A stretch of DNA of 8,708 nucleotides, taken from Candidatus Nomurabacteria bacterium (GTDB lineage Bacteria > Patescibacteriota > Minisyncoccia > Phycocordibacterales > UBA9973). Numbering within the stretch: position 1 is the stretch's first letter; every line of letters begins with the position of its first letter. The position numbers and the translations under genes are program-made. The notes under the pieces were generated by a model, which made no database searches, was not told where the DNA came from, and saw only the letters and a program-made list of their open reading frames with translations. The stretch spans positions 1 to 8,708 of the forward strand of contig PMIU01000019.1 in the NCBI GenBank assembly GCA_003157195.1, read 5' to 3'. Below, piece by piece: positions 1 through 5,372 of the stretch.

Positions 1-1
1 A

Positions 2-595
2 TTCGGCACTTGTGATATTACTTCGAACGCATCCTGCACGACCAATGCGGCTTCACCACTCATTGCCATAATGGATGAGAGTTTGGGCATAGAAAAAGCG
101 ATTTTGAATACAGTGCACGGTTACACCGCCAGCCAGTCTATCGTGGACGGCCCGAATAAAAAGGATTTCCGCGAGGGCCGGGCGGCAGCACAAAACATTG
201 TGCCGAGTTCCACCGGCGCGGCGATAGCGGTGACGAAAGCATTTACCAAGCTTGCCGGGCTCTTTGACGGCATATCCATGCGCGTGCCGGTACCAGCGGG
301 ATCAATTGTGGACATTACTTTTATTTCCAAAAAAGACACAACGGCCGAAGAGGTAAATGAAATCCTGAAAAAAGCCTCGCAGGACAAAAGATGGGTAAAT
401 ATTTTTACAGTAACCGAGGAAGACCTAGTTTCGAGCGATATCTTGGGTAGTAAGTATAGCTCCATAGCCGACCTGAAAATGACTAGAGTAGTCGGAGGCA
501 ACCTGGTAAAAGTCATGGGCTGGTACGACAACGAAATGGGGTATACGTATACCTTAGTAGATCATGTCATCAAAACCGGAGCGACGATAAAATAA
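2..595 (+). CDS. gap: Glyceraldehyde-3-phosphate dehydrogenase, type I, C-terminal part (5' end outside window)
   Basis: Cytosolic glycolytic enzyme that converts glyceraldehyde 3-phosphate, NAD(P)+ and phosphate to 1,3-bisphosphoglycerate. The frame is open from base 2 and gives 197 residues, so the N-terminal nucleotide-binding half (roughly 140 residues) lies before the window. An ATG at 71 is internal, because the family signature SNASCTTN lies upstream of it, with the catalytic Cys codon at 35-37. Also visible are VHGYTASQ (the His that activates the Cys), RAAAQNIVPSSTGAA (phosphate-binding segment), RVPVPAGSIVD and the near-terminal WYDNEMGY signature. The second Cys often seen four residues after the catalytic one (CTTNC) is Ala here. 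The gene ends in TAA 4 bp from the convergent cysteine-synthase-like gene, leaving no room for a separate terminator. Family assignment is secure; cofactor preference cannot be judged without the N-terminus. Confidence 0.97.
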   Translation, partial: FGTCDITSNASCTTNAASPLIAIMDESLGIEKAILNTVHGYTASQSIVDGPNKKDFREGRAAAQNIVPSSTGAAIAVTKAFTKLAGLFDGISMRVPVPAGSIVDITFISKKDTTAEEVNEILKKASQDKRWVNIFTVTEEDLVSSDILGSKYSSIADLKMTRVVGGNLVKVMGWYDNEMGYTYTLVDHVIKTGATIK

Positions 596-599
596 TTTT

Positions 600-1604
600 C
601 TAAATATAAAAAGCAGACAACTCCTCTCCAATTGCATCGTCTAAAAGTTCGTTTTCTATCATCCACGTATCCGAGAAAGCATGAGTTAAATAACTTTCTC
701 CGCTGTCTCCTATTAAGAGAACCATTGTTTTAATGCCAGAGTCTTGTGGGCTGTTTTGAATAAATTTCATAGCATAGTAGAGCACCATACCGCTCGAGTC
801 TCCCACCAGCAATCCTTTCTTGTGGGCGAAAAATCGCATAGTATTGAAAGCTTCAGCGTCAGACACGTAATCGTGCAGGTCAAAAATCGAAGAGTTAATA
901 TTTTTAGGCAAGACAGCTCCGGCAGGGTAGCCGGGACCGGATATAAAATATCCATGACCGTGAGGAGAGAAATGGCTAGAGCCCTCAGGTTCTAAAGCAA
1001 TTATTTTTACTTTGCTATTTTCTTTAAGATATTTACCTGTTCCAGAGAGAGAACTGCCTGTGCCGATGGTTCCAACTAGGTAATCGATATCAGGTACCTG
1101 GTCGAAAATTTCTTTGCCTAAAGTTTTATAAAAGCCGAGAGGATTTTCCGGATTGTCGTATTGGTCCAGATTGATGCCATTATTTTCTTCAGCCAGTTTT
1201 TTCGCCATATTGCGACGAACATCAACCAAGTGGCCACCCTTGTCACCTTCTTTTTCGGCGCAAAAATGAAGCTTGGCCCCGTAAGCTAAAATAGAATTAA
1301 GCTTATCCGCCGGAGCATGCTTGTCGACGATGGCCACAAATTTATATCCTCGCTCGGCGGAGAGCATGGCTAGGGCTTTGGCCGTGTTGCCGGAAGAAGA
1401 TTCATATATAGTCATCCCTTTTTTTAATTTTCCAGACTTTTCCGCTGCCTCTATTAAAGCTCGGGCGGTACGGTCTTTAAAACTTCCGCCAGGGTTAAAA
1501 TATTCTAACTTTAAATATATCTTCCAGTCAGGCCTTACGGTTTTTACTTCGAGCATGGGAGTATTGCCGATAAGATCACGCAGATTGTCCTTTACATTTT
1601 GCAT
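600..1604 (-). CDS. PLP-dependent cysteine synthase / cystathionine beta-synthase family protein
   Basis: A 334-residue fold-type II PLP enzyme, close in length to O-acetylserine sulfhydrylase (CysK/CysM). Motifs in order: IGNTPMLE (12-19), NPGGSFKDR (37-45) with K43 as the expected Schiff-base lysine, SSSGNTA (69-75) as substrate-binding loop, GTIGTGSSLSGTG (178-190) as the glycine-rich PLP-phosphate loop, GDSSG (268-272), and GDSGESYL (299-306), where S301 should contact the pyridine nitrogen. The tail FSDTWM resembles the CysK/CBS C-terminal region, and there is no CBS regulatory domain. Likely role: beta-replacement on an activated serine with sulfide, or cystathionine formation. The substrate (O-acetylserine, O-phosphoserine or homocysteine) cannot be decided. 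Upstream of the ATG, AAGGA lies 14 nt away, a poor Shine-Dalgarno spacing, and no -10 box is placed for a leaderless start. It may be co-transcribed with the 63-residue gene upstream. Confidence 0.9.
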   Translation of the reverse strand: MQNVKDNLRDLIGNTPMLEVKTVRPDWKIYLKLEYFNPGGSFKDRTARALIEAAEKSGKLKKGMTIYESSSGNTAKALAMLSAERGYKFVAIVDKHAPADKLNSILAYGAKLHFCAEKEGDKGGHLVDVRRNMAKKLAEENNGINLDQYDNPENPLGFYKTLGKEIFDQVPDIDYLVGTIGTGSSLSGTGKYLKENSKVKIIALEPEGSSHFSPHGHGYFISGPGYPAGAVLPKNINSSIFDLHDYVSDAEAFNTMRFFAHKKGLLVGDSSGMVLYYAMKFIQNSPQDSGIKTMVLLIGDSGESYLTHAFSDTWMIENELLDDAIGEELSAFYI

Positions 1605-1654
1605 AAATTAAATTTTCGTCCTTAAAAATATTTTGTTGTTCATAAATTTTGGTG

Positions 1655-1684
1655 GGGCCAGCGACATTGTGTGTCAGCTGGCCC
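1655..1684. other. Strong inverted repeat / RNA hairpin between two minus-strand genes
   Basis: Perfect 8-bp arms GGGCCAGC (1655-1662) and GCTGGCCC (1677-1684) continue inward as GACA/TGTC (1663-1666 and 1672-1675), with a single bulged base at 1676 and a 5-nt loop. It lies 22 bp past the stop of the 63-residue gene and about 50 bp before the start of the cysteine-synthase-like gene, both on the minus strand. Neither strand has a proper T-tract after the hairpin, so it is not a canonical intrinsic terminator. It could be an mRNA-stabilising or processing element between two cistrons, a weak attenuator, or a protein-binding palindrome. Confidence 0.6.
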
Positions 1685-1706
1685 GACCGGTTGGTGAGGA
1701 GGGAAC

Positions 1707-1898
1707 TCATTCTTCTTCCTCCTCCTCGATTTTTTGCCGAGCGTGCTCGGCGGAGAAACCGCGCTTGGCTGCAGTGAGCTTAATCTTCTTTTGCTCTCGC
1801 TTCTCCCGCCGCCGCCGCTTCCGAGCGTTCTCCCTGTTGAAAGCGCGCAGATACGCAGCTGCATCGAAGGAAGAAGTACTCCTGTCATAGACGCACAT
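1707..1898 (-). CDS. Small highly charged protein of unknown function, 63 aa
   Basis: Not recognised. The start is well supported: AAGGAGG (1904-1910, minus strand) lies 5 nt before the ATG, the best Shine-Dalgarno sequence in the window, and an extended -10 promoter is placed upstream. Three parts are visible: residues 1-22, an ordinary segment with FDAAAYLRAF; residues 23-45, a strongly basic, probably helical stretch with an Arg run made of consecutive CGG codons; and an acidic tail ending in six or more Glu. No Cys pairs, membrane segment or signal peptide is seen. The basic middle could bind nucleic acid or the ribosome, which is inference from charge only. The reading frame is clearly more GC-rich than its neighbours. 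It ends in TGA, and the hairpin and cysteine-synthase-like gene follow on the same strand. Confidence 0.7.
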   Translation of the reverse strand: MCVYDRSTSSFDAAAYLRAFNRENARKRRRREKREQKKIKLTAAKRGFSAEHARQKIEEEEEE

Positions 1899-1903
1899 GG
1901 CGT

Positions 1904-1964
1904 CCTCCTTAAGGAACGGATTTTATTACACATAAATTTTATCAATGATACTTATGAATAGTAA
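1904..1964 (-). promoter_or_regulatory. Promoter and Shine-Dalgarno sequence of the 63-residue protein gene
   Basis: Read on the minus strand: -35 TTACTA (1959-1964), 17 bp, then TAAAAT (1936-1941) preceded by TGA, an extended -10. The expected transcript start near 1929 gives a leader of about 30 nt that contains AAGGAGG (1904-1910), 5 nt before the ATG. This is the conventional leadered arrangement, unlike the other promoters here. The -10/extended part is convincing; the -35 is weak. Confidence 0.5.
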
Positions 1965-1988
1965 GTTTTTTAACATTTATATTGTGTA

Positions 1989-2016
1989 TTGAACTATTTG
2001 TTAAATCTGTTAGAAT
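1989..2016 (+). promoter_or_regulatory. Promoter of the ACT-domain-like gene, positioned for a leaderless mRNA
   Basis: TTGAAC (1989-1994), 16 bp, TAGAAT (2011-2016) preceded by TGT (extended -10), then 6 bp to the ATG at 2023. A start site 7 nt after the -10 would fall on the A of the ATG. No Shine-Dalgarno sequence is present. The same spacings recur upstream of 2690 and 4492. Confidence 0.6.
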
Positions 2017-2022
2017 TATAGG

Positions 2023-2682
2023 ATGATTAAAATACAACCAGTTGTGAGGGATATTGTGCTCGGAGAATTAGAAGCTCTTTTCGCTTTGACTAACGGATAT
2101 ATGAATATGAGCAGTTATGCCTATTGCATTAAGCCGAAAGTGGAAAAACTGGCGAAAAAACAAGTTACTATTACCAGCTTGGTGGTTTCTCTGTCGCGCT
2201 TGCGAAAAGAAATTCAAAAAGCCAAACCGCTGATTGTGGATGTTCCGATTACCAATATCACCACTAAACTTCCGCTTTCAGAAATTTCTTATGAAAACAC
2301 CCAAAAGGTTATTGAAAAATTGGAGTCATTTCATAAAAATATTTTCGTGTCACAAGAAGATTTTTTTACAACCACGCGAGGTACTAAAGAAATTAATATT
2401 ATTTGTTCAGCACATCTGGAAAATAAAATTTTAAAACATTTCAAAATTAAACCTAAATGGATTAATCATAATTTTGCAGCTATCGGGATTTCCTACGGGC
2501 CGGAAGTTTTCGGCGTACCGAATATTTTCTTCTCGCTTTTATCCGTAACTGCTCGCGCACGCATTAATATAGAAGAACTTGTTTCAACGCCCACGGAATT
2601 TATCTTTATAGTTGCGGAAAAAGACTTCGGACGAACCGTGGCTTTATTTTCTGAATTGCACAGGGAGACCAACATGGTATAA
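2023..2682 (+). CDS. Conserved-type protein with C-terminal ACT-like domain, possible amino-acid-responsive regulator
   Basis: A 219-residue soluble protein with no signal peptide or membrane segment. Residues 1-65 are mostly helical, with the pattern SSYAYCIKPKVEKL followed by VTITSLVVSLSRLRKEI. This resembles the helix-turn-helix-like N-terminal part of small ACT proteins in archaea and uncultured bacteria. Residues 70-140 may be a degenerate first ACT-like or linker region. Residues 150-218 fit the ACT pattern: a beta strand (FAAIGISYG), the turn GVPNIFFSLLSVTARARINIEEL for helix 1 and strand 2, the strand TEFIFIVAEKD, and a final helix. ACT domains usually bind amino acids or other small ligands and control enzymes or transcription. 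A regulatory role is therefore inference, and the ligand is unknown. Its last codons and stop overlap the rpiB promoter. It is divergent from the 63-residue gene across a 124-bp AT-rich gap. Confidence 0.75.
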   Translation: MIKIQPVVRDIVLGELEALFALTNGYMNMSSYAYCIKPKVEKLAKKQVTITSLVVSLSRLRKEIQKAKPLIVDVPITNITTKLPLSEISYENTQKVIEKLESFHKNIFVSQEDFFTTTRGTKEINIICSAHLENKILKHFKIKPKWINHNFAAIGISYGPEVFGVPNIFFSLLSVTARARINIEELVSTPTEFIFIVAEKDFGRTVALFSELHRETNMV

Positions 2683-2683
2683 T
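2656..2683 (+). promoter_or_regulatory. rpiB promoter lying inside the 3' end of the upstream gene
   Basis: TTGCAC (2656-2661), 16 bp, TATAAT (2678-2683) preceded by TGG (extended -10), 6 bp, then the rpiB ATG at 2690. The upstream gene's TAA stop (2680-2682) is part of the -10 hexamer. A start 7 nt after the -10 gives a leaderless rpiB mRNA. No Shine-Dalgarno sequence is placed for this start. Confidence 0.62.
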
Positions 2684-2689
2684 ATACTA

Positions 2690-3178
2690 ATGAAAATATA
2701 TATTGGCACGGACCATGCAGGGTATGTGTTAAAGGAAAAACTTGTCTCTTGCTTAAGAGGAGAAGGATACGAGGTCACAGATATGGGCGCTTTTGAATAC
2801 AACGAAGGAGATGATTATCCGGACTTTGTTATTCCGGTTGCTCGGGCAGTTTCCGAAGACCCCGACGGGTCCAAGGGAATTATTCTGGGCGGCACCGGAG
2901 AAGGTGAGGCCATCGCCGCAAATAAATTTCCTCATGTGCGGGCCATCGTCGATTATGGTAAATCTAAACCGGTAGTGGATGACGAAGCGGATATAATCGT
3001 TCGTTCCAGGCAGCACAATAATGCGAATATCCTTTCTTTGGGCGCCAGATATTTTACTGAAGAGTCTATGATGGAGACCGTCAGTCTCTGGCTGAATACT
3101 CCTTTTAGCGGGGACGAGAGACACATTCGACGTTTGGGAAAAATAGACGGTATTAATTTACTAGAACCTAAAAGCTAG
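2690..3178 (+). CDS. rpiB: Ribose-5-phosphate isomerase B (RpiB/LacAB family), Glu-type active site
   Basis: Cytosolic isomerase interconverting ribose 5-phosphate and ribulose 5-phosphate in the non-oxidative pentose phosphate pathway. The start is set at 2690 because the family begins at MKIYIGTDHAG; an in-frame ATG at 2612 would add 26 unrelated residues. The product is 162 aa, normal for RpiB. Motifs: GTDHAG (6-11) with D8 and H9, DYPDF (42-46), GGTGEGEAIAANK (67-79), RQHNNANILSLGAR (107-120) with H109, and DERHIRRLGKI (142-152). E. coli-type RpiB has a catalytic Cys where this protein has Gly67. The Mycobacterium tuberculosis enzyme also lacks that Cys and uses a Glu in GNGEQIAANK. E73 here sits in the matching place, so an active Glu-type enzyme is likely. 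LacA/LacB (galactose 6-phosphate isomerase) cannot be fully excluded. The epimerase homologue follows after 17 bp. Confidence 0.93.
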   Translation: MKIYIGTDHAGYVLKEKLVSCLRGEGYEVTDMGAFEYNEGDDYPDFVIPVARAVSEDPDGSKGIILGGTGEGEAIAANKFPHVRAIVDYGKSKPVVDDEADIIVRSRQHNNANILSLGARYFTEESMMETVSLWLNTPFSGDERHIRRLGKIDGINLLEPKS

Positions 3179-3192
3179 AACCTAGAACCTAA
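3161..3192 (+). repeat. Short direct repeats of CTAGAACCTA at the rpiB 3' end
   Basis: CTAGAACCTA occurs at 3161-3170, 3175-3184 and 3183-3192; the last two overlap. The first copy encodes the final residues of RpiB and the others lie in the 17-bp gap before the next gene. There is no dyad symmetry. It may be a replication-slippage product. No function is evident. Confidence 0.6.
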
Positions 3193-3195
3193 TTT

Positions 3196-3894
3196 ATGGC
3201 TGATATAGTTCCGGCAATTTTAGAAAAAGATTTTGGTGAAATAAAAAACAAGTTGACTTTTTTGCGTGGGAAAATAAAATGCGTGCAGTTGGATTTTTGT
3301 GACGGAATTTTTGTGCAGAATCAGACCTGGCCATTCGCCTCGGGTGGTTTTGAAGATGGGGACTTTTTGAAAATTATGAATGAAGAAGAAGGCTTGCCGT
3401 ATTGGGAAGATTTCGATTTTGAGTTTGATTTGATGGTGGCGGACGCTGTAGAGAATTTTGATATTTATATGAAATTGGGACCAAAGAGAATGATTTTTCA
3501 CCTGGGAGCCCAGAAAAACTTGGAAGAATTTGAACATTTTTTGGAAGGTCTGGATATGTATATAAGAGACAATGTAGAGATAGGTTTGGCTTTTAGGCCG
3601 AGCGATGATTTGGTTGTAGTTTCGCGACTGTCCCACAAAATTGATTTTCTGCAATGTATGGGCATAGATGAGATTGGCGCACAAGGGCGAGAGTTTGATG
3701 AAAAAGTGATAGAAAATATAAAGTTTCTAAAAGAAAATTTACCAGGAATTATAATTTCAGTAGATGGAGGTATAAATTTTGAAAACGCAGAAGAAATATT
3801 GGCAGCTGGTGCAGACAGGTTAATAATTGGTTCCGCCATTTGGAAAAGCGGGGACCCAATTGGCGCATTGCAAGACTTCCAGAGTTTAGTATAA
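3196..3894 (+). CDS. rpe: Ribulose-phosphate 3-epimerase family protein, divergent metal site
   Basis: A 232-residue TIM-barrel protein of the family that interconverts ribulose 5-phosphate and xylulose 5-phosphate. Recognisable segments: VPAILEKDF (5-13, family PSIL..DF), QLDFCDGIFVQNQTWP (31-46, family H.DVMDG.FVPN), DLMVADA (78-84, family HLMV), FHLGAQ (101-106), GLAFRPSDD (130-138), and VDGGINFENAEEILAAGADRLIIGSAIW (189-216), the phosphate-binding end of the barrel. The two catalytic aspartates are kept (D33, D190), but the two metal-binding histidines are replaced by Q31 and D78. The NPGFGGQ loop is also changed, to IDEIGAQ. It may be an epimerase with a rearranged metal site or a related enzyme on another sugar phosphate. 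It follows rpiB after 17 bp with no Shine-Dalgarno sequence or own promoter, so it is probably co-transcribed. It converges on the next gene with a 6-bp gap. Confidence 0.82.
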   Translation: MADIVPAILEKDFGEIKNKLTFLRGKIKCVQLDFCDGIFVQNQTWPFASGGFEDGDFLKIMNEEEGLPYWEDFDFEFDLMVADAVENFDIYMKLGPKRMIFHLGAQKNLEEFEHFLEGLDMYIRDNVEIGLAFRPSDDLVVVSRLSHKIDFLQCMGIDEIGAQGREFDEKVIENIKFLKENLPGIIISVDGGINFENAEEILAAGADRLIIGSAIWKSGDPIGALQDFQSLV

Positions 3895-3900
3895 CCCCAT

Positions 3901-4425
3901 TTACATCTTATTATTATAACTTGGATGGTGCCTTTCTAGGACTAAAATCCTGTCATGCCACCATTTTTGTATTATACCCAACTCAACACAAATATCTAAA
4001 AGGTCTTTTTGATTAGGAGGCCATTCATCTATGGGAATTGATCTGTATTCGCCCGTTTTAAAAAAAGTTATTTGGTAAATTTCCTTCAATTTTTTTTTGA
4101 TTTCTTTTTTTCTTTCATATATTTTATCTTGAGCCCTCCTGTATTCTTTCAGTTCCTCTTTAAGATCTTGTTCGGTTTTTAGCATTATAACAACTTTCTC
4201 TTTTTCCATCGTATATTTATGGGTACTGGATGCATCCAATAGTGGTTTTAAATCTTGCCAAGACAAACCGAATTCAAATTCCAGTTCACTTATGGTGTAT
4301 TTTTTATTTAACAAAATTTTTTCTAGTGTGGTTGGAAACTCTTTTTCTCCTAGTTCAATATGTTTTAAATCGAATTCTTTTAGTGTTTCTGTTGATATTT
4401 TAGGTGGTCCTTCTGGTATTTTCAT
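3901..4425 (-). CDS. Unknown 174-residue protein with central coiled coil
   Basis: Not recognised. It is a soluble, charged protein with no signal peptide or membrane segment. Residues 1-65 contain YTISELEFEFGLSWQDLKPLLD (43-64), which could be a helix-turn-helix-like helical pair. Residues 83-118 are a Lys/Glu-rich helix likely to form a coiled coil. Residues 119-174 hold a compact end with Trp and His (WWHDRILVLERHHP). The frame is AT-rich, with long A/T runs, more so than the transketolase genes beside it. It sits as a single minus-strand gene between the rpiB-epimerase pair and the transketolase pair, sharing a 66-bp divergent promoter region with transketolase. The location suggests either a local regulator or an unrelated inserted gene; neither is shown. 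The start follows a good -10 box by 9 bp. Confidence 0.65.
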   Translation of the reverse strand: MKIPEGPPKISTETLKEFDLKHIELGEKEFPTTLEKILLNKKYTISELEFEFGLSWQDLKPLLDASSTHKYTMEKEKVVIMLKTEQDLKEELKEYRRAQDKIYERKKEIKKKLKEIYQITFFKTGEYRSIPIDEWPPNQKDLLDICVELGIIQKWWHDRILVLERHHPSYNNKM

Positions 4426-4434
4426 AATTTGTTA

Positions 4435-4464
4435 ATTATATAACTATTAACTTTAATTTGGAAA
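4435..4464 (-). promoter_or_regulatory. Promoter of the 174-residue protein gene, overlapping the transketolase promoter
   Basis: On the minus strand: TTTCCA (4459-4464), 18 bp, TATAAT (4435-4440), then 9 bp to the ATG at 4425. The predicted leader is only 2-3 nt. Its -35 hexamer lies on the same bases as the -35 of the divergent transketolase promoter. Confidence 0.5.
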
Positions 4465-4485
4465 TGCTCAGTTTTATAGTATAAT
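4458..4485 (+). promoter_or_regulatory. Transketolase operon promoter, positioned for a leaderless mRNA
   Basis: TTGGAA (4458-4463), 16 bp, TATAAT (4480-4485), 6 bp, ATG at 4492. The spacing matches the promoters before 2023 and 2690 exactly. No Shine-Dalgarno sequence lies before the start. The -35 overlaps that of the divergent gene, so RNA polymerase binding at the two should be mutually exclusive. Confidence 0.6.
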
Positions 4486-4491
4486 TAAACA

Positions 4492-5355
4492 ATGTTTTTA
4501 AGTGATAGTAAAATTATAGAACTAGAAGAAAAAGCGAACGATATTCGCGAGAGTATTATTTCCATGCTGGTGGAAGCGGGTAGTGGACATACTGCTGGAC
4601 CGCTCGGTATGGCGGATATTTTTACACTTTTTTATTTTCATATTTTAAAACATGATCCGAAAAATCCAACTTGGGAAGAGCGCGACAGACTGGTGCTTAG
4701 CAACGGACACATTTGCCCCGTCTTGTATGCCACGATGGCTCACGCAGGATACTTTCCACTGGAAGAATTGAAAACTTTGCGAAAATTTGGCACTCGTTTA
4801 CAGGGACATCCGCACCGGGAATACATGCCATGGCTCGAAACTTCTTCCGGTCCGCTTGGGCTCGGACTCTCGCAGGCGGCCGGTATGGCTCTCGCCGATA
4901 AAATAGACGGGAAAGACAAAGACAGATTTATTTATTGTTTTATATCGGACGGCGAGCAGGACGAAGGCAACACTTGGGAAGCGGTGATGTTCGCCGGGAA
5001 AAATAAATTAAGGAATTTAATTGTGGTGATGGATAGAAACAATATTCAGATAGACGGCTTTACAGAGGACACAATGCCACTCGAACCCCTTCATTCCAAA
5101 TGGAAATCTTTCAACTGGCATGTGATAGAAGTTTCCGGGCATGATTTTAGATATTTAAATGAAGTGATAGAAGAAGCACAGGCTATTTACGAAAAGCCGA
5201 CCGTGATAATCGCGCATACGATACCTGGCAAGGGGGTAAGGGAATTTGAAAGAGATTTTCACTGGCATGGAAAAGCGCCAAACAAAGAAGAGGCAAAAAT
5301 GGCGCTCGATGAATTGCGAACCTTGGGTGGGAAAATAAAATCTGAACATCAATAA
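4492..5355 (+). CDS. tkt: Transketolase, N-terminal (TPP-binding) subunit of a split enzyme
   Basis: The 287-residue N-terminal half of transketolase, which transfers two-carbon ketol units between sugar phosphates using thiamine diphosphate and a divalent metal. Motifs: SGHTAGPLGMADI (31-43) with H33, LSNGHICPVLY (69-79) with H73, GHPHRE (105-110), SSGPLGLGLSQAAG (118-131), the TPP/metal motif SDGEQDEGNTWEA (152-164) ending at N183-N184, and HTIPGKGV (242-249). The first residue of the usual GDG is Ser here. The protein ends after the TPP domain, where full-length transketolases (about 650 aa) continue into the pyrimidine-binding domain. That domain is supplied by the next gene 17 bp downstream. 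Split transketolases are known in archaea and some bacteria, so this is a genuine two-gene form rather than a broken gene: the second part has its own ATG and the gap holds a stop. Confidence 0.95.
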   Translation: MFLSDSKIIELEEKANDIRESIISMLVEAGSGHTAGPLGMADIFTLFYFHILKHDPKNPTWEERDRLVLSNGHICPVLYATMAHAGYFPLEELKTLRKFGTRLQGHPHREYMPWLETSSGPLGLGLSQAAGMALADKIDGKDKDRFIYCFISDGEQDEGNTWEAVMFAGKNKLRNLIVVMDRNNIQIDGFTEDTMPLEPLHSKWKSFNWHVIEVSGHDFRYLNEVIEEAQAIYEKPTVIIAHTIPGKGVREFERDFHWHGKAPNKEEAKMALDELRTLGGKIKSEHQ

Positions 5356-5372
5356 CAATTTGTATAAATCAA

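Noticed and set aside
121..531. Minus-strand open frame of 136 codons under GAPDH
   Set aside because: It is fully covered by the conserved GAPDH frame, with no start signals of its own.
1655..1684. Intrinsic terminator
   Set aside because: The stem is strong but neither strand has a following T-tract.
1640..1945. Alternative frame of 101 codons overlapping the 63-residue gene
   Set aside because: The 63-residue frame has a perfect SD at 5 nt and a placed promoter. The alternative has neither and reads across the hairpin.
2612..2689. Upstream in-frame ATG for rpiB
   Set aside because: The added 26 residues do not belong to the family, overlap the previous gene, and would include the rpiB promoter.
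3220..3684. Long minus-strand open frame of 154 codons under the epimerase gene
   Set aside because: The sense frame has clear barrel motifs. The antisense product is low in family-like patterns, and the open frame follows from the sense codon bias.
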